64,000 bases of DNA from Ornatilinea apprima. Its GTDB lineage: Bacteria; Chloroflexota; Anaerolineae; Anaerolineales; Anaerolineaceae. Every line of letters starts with the position of its first letter. Positions within the stretch are counted from its first letter, which is position 1. Below, piece after piece: positions 26,939-35,700 of the stretch. The translations under genes and the position numbers were made by a program. The DNA lies in contig NZ_LGCL01000019.1 in the NCBI RefSeq assembly GCF_001306115.1, positions 62,001 to 126,000 of the forward strand, in the 5' to 3' direction. The notes under the pieces were generated by a model that saw only the letters and a program-made list of their open reading frames with translations, was not told the origin of the DNA and did no database searches.

Positions 26939-28102
26939 ATGCCTGGATATTTCGACAACACCCCCGAACGCCGCTCAACCAACAGCATTAAATGGAAAGC
27001 CTACGACAAAGATGTTTTGCCACTATGGGTTGCCGATATGGACTTTCTCTCTCCCCCCGCGGTGATTGAAGCCCTGCGCCAGCGTGTTGAACACGGCATC
27101 TTTGGTTACACCTACGAACCCCAGGAACTCCGCGACCTGATCGTTGCCCGCCTGAAAAACCTTTATAACTGGGAAATCAAACCCGAAGATATCGTCTTCC
27201 TGCCCGGTGTGATTAATGGCTTCAACCTGGCCTGCCGCATGATCGCCCGCCAGCATCCCAACAGCCAGGTTATCGTCCAGCCGCCCATTTACCCGCCCTT
27301 CCTGGTTGCCGCCGAGCATAACGACTTACACCGTCTCGACATCCCCCTTGTGGATACCGGCAGCGGTTATTACGAAATCGACTTTGAGGCTTTTGAACAG
27401 GCCATCACTCCCCAGGCAAAGCTCTTCATCCTCTGCAATCCTCACAACCCGGTTGGGCGCGTTTTCACCCGCGCCGAGCTTACCCGCCTGGCCGAGATTT
27501 GCGAGCGGCACGATGTCCTTATTTGCTCCGATGAAATCCACTGCGACCTGATCTTCAGCGGCCAGCAGCATATTCCGGTTGCCTCACTCAGCCCCGAGAT
27601 CGCCAGCCGCACCATCACCCTCATGGCTCCCAGCAAAACCTACAACATCGCCGGTCTCGAAGGCTCCTTCGCCGTCATTTCTGACCCCGAAACGCGCCAC
27701 GCTTATGAGAAAGCCCGCGCCGGTCTCACCGGGCATATTAATTTATTAGGCGTTACCGCGGCCATTGCCGCCTACCAGGACGGGCAAAGCTGGCTCAGCG
27801 AACTTCTCGCCTACCTTGAATCCAACCGCGACTTCCTGGCCAGCTATATTCAGCAAAACCTGCCCGGCATCAGCATGTTCTCACCCGAGGGCACCTACCT
27901 GGCATGGATCAACTGCCGCGAGGCGCGCATTCCCGGCAATCCGCAAAGATTCTTCCTGGAAAACGCCCGCGTTGCCATGAACAACGGTGATGACTTTGGG
28001 ATTGGCGGCCAGGGCTTTGTGCGCCTCAATTTTGGCACCTCGCAGGCCATTTTGCGGGATGCTCTGGAGAGAATGCGAACCGCGTTGTCGCAGCTTGACT
28101 AG
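26939..28102 (+). CDS. patB: PatB/MalY family PLP-dependent C-S lyase or aminotransferase
   Basis: Fold-type I PLP enzyme of 387 residues, normal for the MalY/PatB group, whose members act as cystathionine beta-lyases. The N-terminus reads YFDNTPERRSTNSIKWKAYDKDVLPLWVADMDF, typical for the group (shown here in separate parts: NSIKW, WVADMDF). PLP contacts are NPHNPVGR, CSDEIHCDL and the Schiff-base Lys233 in MAPSKTYNIAG. AAAGGATTCAAC precedes the ATG. A TATAAT lies at 26897-26902. It is followed after 30 nt by a ydcF-like gene on the same strand. A general aminotransferase is the main alternative. Confidence 0.92.
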   Translation: MPGYFDNTPERRSTNSIKWKAYDKDVLPLWVADMDFLSPPAVIEALRQRVEHGIFGYTYEPQELRDLIVARLKNLYNWEIKPEDIVFLPGVINGFNLACRMIARQHPNSQVIVQPPIYPPFLVAAEHNDLHRLDIPLVDTGSGYYEIDFEAFEQAITPQAKLFILCNPHNPVGRVFTRAELTRLAEICERHDVLICSDEIHCDLIFSGQQHIPVASLSPEIASRTITLMAPSKTYNIAGLEGSFAVISDPETRHAYEKARAGLTGHINLLGVTAAIAAYQDGQSWLSELLAYLESNRDFLASYIQQNLPGISMFSPEGTYLAWINCREARIPGNPQRFFLENARVAMNNGDDFGIGGQGFVRLNFGTSQAILRDALERMRTALSQLD

Positions 28103-28132
28103 CTCTGGGCAACACACAAAAGAAAGGAAAAC

Positions 28133-28786
28133 ATGCACCCTACCCCTCCTGCCAAAGGGAACGGCTCTGCCAAATCTTGTTTTAAACTGGTCGGCACAGG
28201 CAGTCTGCTCCTGGCCCTGCCCTTCCTTATTTACGCAGTCCTTTGGGCAGCCGGCGCGCTCCTCGTCGTAGCAGACCCGCAGAAAAAAGTGGATGCCGCC
28301 GTGGCTTTGAGCGGCGGCGAGTTGGACCGCATAAGCGAAGCGGCCCGCCTGTATACCGACCAGACAGTGCGCTGGGTAATCATCACCGACACCGGCGAAG
28401 AGCTGCCCCAGCTCGGCTCCGATTACACCACCTTGCTCAAAAACGAAGCCCGAAAATTGGGCGTCCCCGAAGACGCCATCCTCGTCACCGAAAAGCAGGT
28501 CGCCAGCACCATTGACGAAGCCGCCGCCGTGCGCCAGCTTCTGCAGAAAAATGACTTCGATTCATGCATCGTCATTACCGATCCCTTCCATACCTTCCGC
28601 ACCCGCCTCAAATTCCGCCAGGCCTTCGATGAAACCGGGCTTACCGTGCGCGTCCGTCCCGTGCGCGGACACTGGTACCACGCCACCACCTGGATGTTCT
28701 CAGCCCGCGGTTGGCAGGCAACCGTTACCGAGTACATCAAAATCTTTGGCTACGCCCTCGGCTTCACCGACAACATTCTCCAATAG
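28133..28786 (+). CDS. YdcF/SanA family (DUF218) membrane protein
   Basis: A 217-residue protein with one N-terminal membrane helix (residues about 18-42), so the domain is probably outside the membrane. The DUF218 core has the family pattern DAAVALSGGELDRISEAARLY, WVIITDTG, VPEDAILVTEKQVASTIDEAAAV and CIVITDPFHTFRTRLKF. Members are linked to vancomycin sensitivity and envelope integrity in other bacteria; their chemistry is not firmly known. It follows patB by 30 nt with AAAGGAAAAC before the ATG and may be cotranscribed with it. Confidence 0.9.
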   Translation: MHPTPPAKGNGSAKSCFKLVGTGSLLLALPFLIYAVLWAAGALLVVADPQKKVDAAVALSGGELDRISEAARLYTDQTVRWVIITDTGEELPQLGSDYTTLLKNEARKLGVPEDAILVTEKQVASTIDEAAAVRQLLQKNDFDSCIVITDPFHTFRTRLKFRQAFDETGLTVRVRPVRGHWYHATTWMFSARGWQATVTEYIKIFGYALGFTDNILQ

Positions 28787-28823
28787 CCCGCGCCATTTCC
28801 ATTTCACTCTGCATAAAAAATGT

Positions 28824-28862
28824 GGGCAAACACTTGCCCCGTAGCCATTGTCTTCATACAAT
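28824..28862 (+). promoter_or_regulatory. Promoter with overlapping palindrome before the DUF1028 operon
   Basis: TTGCCC (28834-28839), a 17-nt spacer and TACAAT (28857-28862). The -35 is the right arm of a perfect inverted repeat GGGCAA-ACAC-TTGCCC at 28824-28839, which is well placed for an operator. Transcription would start near 28869, which rules out the in-frame ATG at 28861. Confidence 0.6.
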
Positions 28863-28908
28863 GAAGGTAGATTTATCCATCATTCAATTCCCCAAGCGAG
28901 GCCAGTTC

Positions 28909-29880
28909 ATGAACAACCGCAAATCAGGATCCCCCTCCCCCGCTTACCCGCGTTTTCCCTTCGCGCACACCTTCTCCATCGTCGCCCGCGACCCCGAAAC
29001 CGGAGAAATGGGCGCGGCGGTTCAATCGCATTGGTTCTCTACCGGATCACTGGTCATATGGGCTGAAGCAGGCGTTGGGGCGGTAGCCACACAAGCCATG
29101 GTCGATCCCTCTTACGGCCCCCTGGGATTGGAGTTGATGTTCACCGGAATCTCCGCTCCCACCGCCCTCGCCAACCTGCTCGCGCAAGACGTCCGCAAAG
29201 AGATTCGCCAGGTTGCCATGGTCGATGCGCGTGGAAGAGTTGGGGCGCATACCGGCATTCAATGCATTGCTGAAGCCGGGCACGTTACCGGAGACGGTTT
29301 TTCTGTTCAAGCCAACATGATGCTCAACAACACTGTCTGGCATGCCATGGCCGAAGCCTTCCGCGCCTCCACCGGCCGCCTTGCAGATCGCATGATCCTC
29401 GCCCTGCAGGCCGCCCAGGAAGCTGGCGGTGATATCCGCGGGCAACAAAGCGCTGCCATGATCGTGGTCAAAGCCCAGTCCAGCAGCAAACCCTGGAACG
29501 ACACCCTCATCGACCTGCGCGTTGAAGACCATCCCCGGCCGATTGAAGAACTGCAGCGGCTGCTCACGGTTCAAGACGCGTATGAATGGATGAATAAGGG
29601 CGATGAGTTTATGGCCAGAAATGAGGTCGACAAAGCCTTAAGCGCCTATCAAAAAGCCAACTCCATGGCCCCTCATCTGATTGAGCTGCCCTTCTGGAAC
29701 GCTGTTACCCTGGCCGATATGGACCGGGTCGAAGAAGCCTTACCGTTATTCGAGCAAGTATTTAACGCGGACCCCAACTGGGCTGAACTATTGAAACGAC
29801 TGCCCCCTGCCGGGTTGCTCAAAGACGATCCTATCATGCTCGCCCGCATCCTTTCGGTTCTCTCTAAAAACACAAGTTGA
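28909..29880 (+). CDS. DUF1028 (Ntn-hydrolase-like) protein with TPR tail
   Basis: A 323-residue protein. Residues about 20-215 match the DUF1028 family: FSIVARDPETGEMGAAVQSH, VGAVATQAMVDPSYGP, GRVGAHTG and HVTGDGFSVQANMML. Members have an Ntn-hydrolase-like fold of uncertain activity. The C-terminal about 85 residues hold two TPR-like helices pairs (YEWMNKGDEFMARNEVDKALSAYQKA). Start at 28909 is chosen because the in-frame ATG at 28861 lies inside the predicted -10 and because GCGAGG precedes 28909. It is followed after 10 nt by a serine protease gene and shares its promoter. Confidence 0.88.
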   Translation: MNNRKSGSPSPAYPRFPFAHTFSIVARDPETGEMGAAVQSHWFSTGSLVIWAEAGVGAVATQAMVDPSYGPLGLELMFTGISAPTALANLLAQDVRKEIRQVAMVDARGRVGAHTGIQCIAEAGHVTGDGFSVQANMMLNNTVWHAMAEAFRASTGRLADRMILALQAAQEAGGDIRGQQSAAMIVVKAQSSSKPWNDTLIDLRVEDHPRPIEELQRLLTVQDAYEWMNKGDEFMARNEVDKALSAYQKANSMAPHLIELPFWNAVTLADMDRVEEALPLFEQVFNADPNWAELLKRLPPAGLLKDDPIMLARILSVLSKNTS

Positions 29881-29890
29881 AAGGTGACCC

Positions 29891-30895
29891 ATGGAACAGG
29901 CTGAAATTCTTCAAATTCAGGAAACATATAAAGAATCGCTGCTCTCGTTCCCGCAAGTTGTAGGTGTTGGCACCGGTTACAAAGTAACCCGCGGCCAGCT
30001 CACCGACCGGTTGTGCATTGTCGCTTTGGTAAAGACCAAACTTCCCAAATCTAGCCTTCTCCCCCAGCAAATCATTCCTCGCGAAATTGACGGCGCGGCC
30101 ACCGACGTGTTGGAAGTCGGCGAGATCCGCGCTTTTCAAAACCGCACCGACATGTGGCGGCCCGCCCCCGGTGGCGTCAGTATCGGACACTTCCGCATCA
30201 CTGCTGGCACATTGGGCTGTGTGGTGCGTGACCGCCAGACCGGAACCCGTCTGATCCTATCCAACAATCATGTTCTGGCCAACAGCAATTCGGCTGAACT
30301 GGGCGACCCCATTTTGCAGCCCGGCCCCGCCGATGGTGGCACCGTGAAAGACCACACCATCGCTGAATTGGCGCGCTTCATCCCCATTCAATTCAATGAA
30401 AGCGACAGCACCTGCTCCTTTGCCAACGCCGTTACCGATATTCTGAACGGCTTGGCCGGATTGTTTGGGTCGCATCACCGCCTTACTGCCCGCAAATACG
30501 ATACGGAAGCGCGCAACCTGGTGGATGCCGCTCTGGCCCGCCCGCTCAATGACGCTGACATTCTCGATACCATCCTGGAAATCGGTGAAATTGACGGCAC
30601 CCTCGTCCCCGAATTGGGCATGCCGGTGCGGAAATCCGGCCGCACCACCGGGTTCACCACCGGCCAGATCACTGTGGTCAATGCCACCGTGTCTGTCAAT
30701 TACATGGAAAACCGTATCGCCCGCTTTGAAGAACAGATTGTTACCACCCCCTTCTCACAGGGCGGCGATTCCGGCTCATTGGTAGTGCACGGCGACCAGC
30801 CAAAAGCGGTTGGGCTGCTTTTCGCCGGCTCCAACCAGACGACAATTTTTAACCCCATTCAGCACGTTCTGGATTTACTTGAGATAGATTTATGA
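29891..30895 (+). CDS. NAL1-like trypsin-fold serine protease
   Basis: A 334-residue protein without a signal peptide, so probably cytoplasmic. An N-terminal domain of about 90 residues (VVGVGTGYKVTRG ... REIDGAATDVLEVGEI) precedes a chymotrypsin-like protease core. The triad is complete: His127 in LSNNHVLAN, Asp212 in LVDAALARP and Ser294 in QGGDSGS. The VGVGTGYK and VDAALA patterns match the group related to plant NAL1. It starts 10 nt after the DUF1028 gene with AAAGGTGA as ribosome site, and its last bases overlap the next gene (ATGA). The next gene encodes a free copy of its N-terminal domain. Targets are unknown. Confidence 0.85.
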   Translation: MEQAEILQIQETYKESLLSFPQVVGVGTGYKVTRGQLTDRLCIVALVKTKLPKSSLLPQQIIPREIDGAATDVLEVGEIRAFQNRTDMWRPAPGGVSIGHFRITAGTLGCVVRDRQTGTRLILSNNHVLANSNSAELGDPILQPGPADGGTVKDHTIAELARFIPIQFNESDSTCSFANAVTDILNGLAGLFGSHHRLTARKYDTEARNLVDAALARPLNDADILDTILEIGEIDGTLVPELGMPVRKSGRTTGFTTGQITVVNATVSVNYMENRIARFEEQIVTTPFSQGGDSGSLVVHGDQPKAVGLLFAGSNQTTIFNPIQHVLDLLEIDL

Positions 30896-31167
30896 CCGCT
30901 CAAACAGACCTGGAAGAGGCTCGCCAGCGCGCCGAAAAAGTCAAACAGCAGTTTGAAGACCAACTGATGAGCAAAGCCAATGTGGTCGGCGTTGGCGTCG
31001 GTTTCCGGCGCCAACGTTCCACCTGGACGCATGAAATTGCCATTGTTGTCATGGTTTCACAAAAAATCCCCCTTCACCTGCTCCCCGCCAACGACCGCCT
31101 GCCCACCGAAATTGACGGTGTGCCGGTAGACGTGCAAGAAGTTGGCAGCTTCCAAATCCAATCCTGA
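30892..31167 (+). CDS. Stand-alone homologue of the protease N-terminal domain
   Basis: A 91-residue protein. Residues about 28-88 (NVVGVGVGFRRQ ... LPTEIDGVPVDVQEVGSFQ) align with residues about 20-80 of the protease just upstream (VVGVGTGYKV ... IPREIDGAATDVLEVGEIRA), but the protease core is absent. The N-terminal about 25 residues are a charged helix. Its ATG overlaps the TGA of the protease gene (ATGA), so translation is coupled and the two products are probably made in step. It could be an inhibitor, a chaperone-like partner or a regulator of the protease; none is shown. Not a fragment of a broken gene, because the frame is intact and has its own start. Confidence 0.82.
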   Translation: MTAQTDLEEARQRAEKVKQQFEDQLMSKANVVGVGVGFRRQRSTWTHEIAIVVMVSQKIPLHLLPANDRLPTEIDGVPVDVQEVGSFQIQS

Positions 31168-31171
31168 TGGA

Positions 31172-31534
31172 CTAACAGGTCAGGTGAAAAACACCGATCA
31201 CCTTGCCATCCATCTGATTCCACAGTTCTATTGCCGCACCAATGGGCACCATAGTTACGTCGCAGCCTTTGCTCTTGAAGTAATCAATCGCGTCATCAGA
31301 TAAGCGACACTTGCCAAACTGCCCGCCGCCAAACAGGACTTGTTCCGCCCCTTGTTCGTAGATGAATTCCGCTTCTGCTAGAGAGAGAAGATGGGATGTG
31401 CCATAGACAGCCTTGGAAAGATGCTTTCTGCGCCGTTCTATTGAGCCATCCAGCCGGATGATGATATCGTGCGTGTACTGCGTCCCACCCACAACAATTT
31501 CACCAAAAGCAGCCGAGTCAATCTTCGGTTTCAT
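31172..31534 (-). CDS. Mth938-like domain (DUF498/AAMDC) protein
   Basis: A 120-residue single-domain protein of the Mth938/NDUFAF3-like family: SAAFGEIVVGGTQYTHDIIIRLDGSIERR at the N-terminus, then EQVLFGGGQFGKCRLSDDAIDYFKSKGC and a C-terminal IGVFHLTC. The fold is known, but the function in bacteria is not. GGAAGGAGAGG precedes the ATG. It ends five bases from the convergent protease-domain gene and is divergent from ppk2. Confidence 0.9.
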   Translation of the reverse strand: MKPKIDSAAFGEIVVGGTQYTHDIIIRLDGSIERRRKHLSKAVYGTSHLLSLAEAEFIYEQGAEQVLFGGGQFGKCRLSDDAIDYFKSKGCDVTMVPIGAAIELWNQMDGKVIGVFHLTC

Positions 31535-31587
31535 ACCTCTCCTTCCCGGTTATTGGATTGCAGAAAAAAATAACCTGTTCGTATTCA

Positions 31588-31614
31588 TACTGTACGATAC
31601 TTTAATTGACAGTA
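31588..31614. promoter_or_regulatory. Inverted repeat in the Mth938/ppk2 divergent region
   Basis: TACTGT, 15 nt, ACAGTA: a perfect 6-bp dyad in the 123-nt gap between divergent genes. On the minus strand TTGTAC, 17 nt and TACAGT overlap it and could be the promoter of the Mth938 gene. An operator is suggested by the position only. Confidence 0.3.
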
Positions 31615-31657
31615 CAATAACAACAAGCCTGTCTCAAAACCAGAAAGAGGAGGAGTG

Positions 31658-32464
31658 ATGCCAACATTTAATCCCGTGAAGCCCGGCGAGAAAATTGACC
31701 TGTCCAAACTCGATCCCGCGGATTCAAGTTTTTTTGAAGAGGGAAAGAAAGAAGGCAAAAAACAGCTTACCAAGCTCACCGAAAAATTGGAAATCTTGCA
31801 AGAATTATTTTACGCGCATGGCAAACACCGGCTGCTGATCGTGCTGCAGGCCATGGATACCGGCGGCAAAGATGGGGTTATCCGCCATGTTTTTGAGGGC
31901 GTAAATCCGCAGGGCGTTTCGGTGGCTAACTTTAAAGTGCCCACCCCCGAAGAACTCTCCCACGACTATCTGTGGCGCATCCACAAACAAACACCCTCGG
32001 CCGGCGAGATCGTCATCTTCAACCGCAGCCATTATGAAGACGTTCTGGTGGTGCGGGTGAAGAATATGGTCGACAAACACGTCTGGTCGCGCCGCTTTGA
32101 TCAAATCAATGCCTTTGAAAAAATGCTCAGCGAAGAAGGTACCATCATTCTAAAATTCTTTTTGCACATCAGCAAAGATGAGCAAAAACAGCGCCTCCAG
32201 GAACGCCTCGACGACCCCTCCAAACATTGGAAATTCAACCCCGGCGATCTGAAAGACCGCGCGCTGTGGGATGAATACATGCACGCCTATGAGGATGTGC
32301 TTAGCCGCACCAGCACCGCCTGGGCACCCTGGTATATCATCCCTTCGGACCGCAAATGGCTGCGCAGTCTCATTATCGCGGACATTCTGGTCAAAACACT
32401 CGAAGGCCTCAACATGACCTTGCCAGACCGTACCGAAGAGTTAAGCCATATCACCATCGAATGA
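31658..32464 (+). CDS. ppk2: Polyphosphate kinase 2 family protein
   Basis: Transfers phosphate between polyphosphate and nucleotides. The 268-residue, single-domain protein has the Walker A LQAMDTGGKDG (about residue 62), a lid region and the FNRSHYEDVLVVRV Walker B segment. The sequence VIRHVFEGVNPQGVSVANFKVP is typical of the short PPK2 group that includes class III enzymes able to phosphorylate AMP and ADP; the exact class needs a tree. The ATG at 31658 is preferred over the GTG at 31655; AGGAGG lies at 31648-31653. It is a single gene with a strong terminator behind it. Confidence 0.93.
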   Translation: MPTFNPVKPGEKIDLSKLDPADSSFFEEGKKEGKKQLTKLTEKLEILQELFYAHGKHRLLIVLQAMDTGGKDGVIRHVFEGVNPQGVSVANFKVPTPEELSHDYLWRIHKQTPSAGEIVIFNRSHYEDVLVVRVKNMVDKHVWSRRFDQINAFEKMLSEEGTIILKFFLHISKDEQKQRLQERLDDPSKHWKFNPGDLKDRALWDEYMHAYEDVLSRTSTAWAPWYIIPSDRKWLRSLIIADILVKTLEGLNMTLPDRTEELSHITIE

Positions 32465-32474
32465 ATCGGATCAC

Positions 32475-32505
32475 CCGGGCGGCCGCATAAACCGCCCGGT
32501 TTTTA
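32475..32505 (+). terminator. Intrinsic terminator of ppk2
   Basis: Eight-bp stem CCGGGCGG/CCGCCCGG with a 9-nt loop, followed by TTTTTAT. It lies 10 nt after the ppk2 stop. Confidence 0.93.
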
Positions 32506-32673
32506 TACCTCCACCCTAGTCTCCAGGATTGCCCGGTATATAAATAGTCTATTTATGGTTGAAATAATCTAATTTGATTTTAAGTACAAAACCACACAAT
32601 CGGGTAGAATCATGCCTGCGCCTGCGCGCCTTCTTTTTATGGCTGATTTCACTTTCAATTTACGCTTGTTTTA

Positions 32674-32702
32674 TTGAGTATGGCGCGCATTTTATTGATA
32701 AT
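32674..32702 (+). promoter_or_regulatory. Promoter of the hybrid kinase gene
   Basis: TTGAGT, a 17-nt spacer and GATAAT, about 60 nt before the GTG start. The rest of the 298-nt gap after ppk2 is AT-rich and, apart from the ppk2 terminator, I see nothing else in it. Confidence 0.6.
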
Positions 32703-32762
32703 GGAAGTGTTCGTGTTCTACGCGCTTTCTTCCTACCAAAATAACACGACCTGGAATTTACA

Positions 32763-35700
32763 GTGAAACAACAGTGGAAAACGTTCTTAACCTGGTTAAT
32801 TCCCCTGACGCTATTATTAGTACTGATCATGGGGGCATTTTCCATTTTACAATCCCAGAATAATCAGCAATTAATCAAGAATGAAGAGCTTAATCTGGTA
32901 AAAGCCCAGGTCAGCACCATTCAGAGCGATTTTTCCACCGTCCTGTCAGACCTTCAATTTTTAGCTGAAAGAACGGAAGTGCATTTGCGCCGCCGCCCGG
33001 CCATCCCCGAATTTCTCACCGATATGGCTCTTGAGTACCAGTCCTTTGTGCAGTACAAAGGCACATACAGTCAGGTGCGGTACATTAACGAAGAAGGCCG
33101 AGAAATTGTTCATATCGCTTTTATCGATGGCAAACCCAAAGTTATCCCCTCCGAAAACCTGCAGGATATGCACGGCCGCTATTTCTTTGCCGAATCGCTC
33201 AGTATGGAGCGCGGCCAGGTGTTTATCTCATCATTTGACTTGTATCAGGATAAAGACCCCAACGGCTCCTCCGCTGACCCCGCCATGCGCTTTGGCACCC
33301 CCATCTTCGACAAATTTGGGGTGAAACGCGGAGTCATCGTGATGGATTACATTGGAGATTCCTTGCTCAAAGAGCATAACCGCCTTGACCAATCTTCTGG
33401 CAGTAATTTGATGCTCGTCGATTCACACGGCTATTGGATCATCAATCCGGAAGAGCATAATCGCTGGGGCGGATCGCTCACCGGCCAGCAGGCATACACC
33501 TTTTCCACCAAATACCCTACAGCCTGGGCGCAGATTAAAGAGCAGCCCAACGGTCAAATTTCCACGTCCGATGGTCTGTTTACCTTTCAGCGCATCTATC
33601 CCCTCCGCCCTGCCGCCTCGAGCCGTCCTTCCTCAGACGAATCGGCGTCATCAGATGAAGAATTCTATTGGATCTCCATCAGTTTCATCCCCAAAGAGAA
33701 TTTGACCCAGCGCGCCAGCCTTCCTTTACAGAAATTGGCTTACAGCTTTATCGGCCTTTGGGCAGCGGTGATTTTGTTTTCGGGTATGGTTACGTTCTTC
33801 ACGAAGGAACGGGAAAGACTGGTGGTGGAACTCAACCAGCTTTCGCGCAGCAACCAGCTCCTGCTCGAATCAGCCGGACAGGGCATCTTTGGAATGGACG
33901 CCAGCGGAAAAATTACCTTTGTCAACCCCACGGCTGCATGCCTGCTCCAGCGCGAGCCTGAAGAGCTGATCGGCAAGAACCCACACGAAGTCTTCCATTT
34001 CCAATCGCAATTTGGCGATTTGTACAACAATGAACTGTGCAGCATGTGCATTACCCGCCTCGACGGCACGCCAACCTCCGGCGAAAACGAACACTTCTGG
34101 AGAAAAGACGGCTCGCGTTTCCCCATTCAATTTAGCAGCAATCCGGTGTGGGACGCCGATTTTATCACCGGGTCCGTGGTGGTTTTTGATGATATCACCG
34201 CGCGCAAGCGGGTAGAGGCCGAGCTGCGCGCCGCGAAAGATGAAGCCGAATCGGCCGTTCGCGCCAAGTCCGAATTCCTGGCCACCATGAGCCATGAGAT
34301 CCGCACGCCCATGAACGGCGTCATCGGCATGACCAGCCTGCTGGCTCAAACTCAGCTCAGCAAAGAGCAGCAGGAATATGTCGACACCATTCGCGTCAGC
34401 GGTGAAACTCTGCTCACGCTCATCAACGACATCCTCGACTTCTCCAAAATCGATTCCGGCAAGCTCGACCTGGAAAATCAGCCCTTTGACCTGGTCGCCT
34501 GCGTGGAAGAAGTGATTGACCTCCTGGCCCCCAAAGCCAGCTCGAAAGACCTGGAAGTCATCTCGTATATCGAACCCGACGTCCCCCATTTCATCTTTGG
34601 CGATGTTACCCGCTTGCGTCAGGTTTTGGTCAACCTCATCTCCAACGCCATTAAATTCACAGACAGCGGTGAGGTCTTCATCTCGGTGGAACAGCTTAAA
34701 GACAACCCGGATATGCTCCACTTCTCAGTGCGCGACACCGGCATTGGCATCTCTACCGAACAACGCAAGCGCCTGTTCAAATCCTTCTCCCAGGCCGACA
34801 GTTCCACAACCCGCAAATATGGCGGCACGGGGTTGGGCCTTGTCATTTCCCAGCGCCTCACTCACCTCATGGGCGGCAGCATGTGGGTGGAAAGCAATAT
34901 TGGCGAAGGTTCCATCTTCCACTTCACCATCCACGCCAAAGCCGTCGACCCCAAATCAATGCCCGGCGAATCGATGAAATCGATCCTGCCTGGCAAACAC
35001 GTTCTCATCGTGGATGATAACCAGACCAATCGCCGCATTCTTGAGCTGCAATGCAAAAACTGGGGTCTCATTCCCACCTCGGTCTCCTCCGCAGAAGAAG
35101 CACTCAAACTGGTCGAAAAATCCGTCCACTTTGATATTGGCCTGATCGACATGTCGATGCCGGGCATGGACGGTGTTCAGCTTGCCCATCAAATCCGCAT
35201 GCGCCTCAAAGACGCTGTCTTCCCGCTGGTGATGATCAGCTCGCTGGGCCGCAATCAAGAAAGCAAAACCATCCCGCTCAATCTCTTTACCACTTTCTTG
35301 AGCAAACCAGTGAAACAATCGGTGCTCTACAACGCCATCCTGCAGAGCGTATCCGAAACACACATCCCGGTCCATCACATACACAACACCACTTCCAGCG
35401 AACTGGATGCCAACCTGGCAGAGAAGATTCCCCTGCGCATTCTGGTCGCCGAAGACAATCCCGTCAACCAGAAGCTCGCCCAACGGATTTTGGAGAAAAT
35501 GGGTTATCAATCGGACCTGGTTGCCAACGGGTTGGAGGCCATTGAAGCTGTGCACCGCCAGCACTATGACCTCATCCTCATGGACGTGCAAATGCCCGAA
35601 ATGGACGGCCTGGACGCCACCCGAGAAATTATCCGCGAGTTTGGCCAGCAACACCGCCCGCGCATCGTCGCCATGACGGCCAACGCCATGCGAGGAGACC

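Noticed and set aside
28824..28839. GGGCAA-ACAC-TTGCCC as a terminator of ydcF
   Set aside because: No T-run follows, and the right arm fits better as a -35 box at 17 nt from TACAAT.
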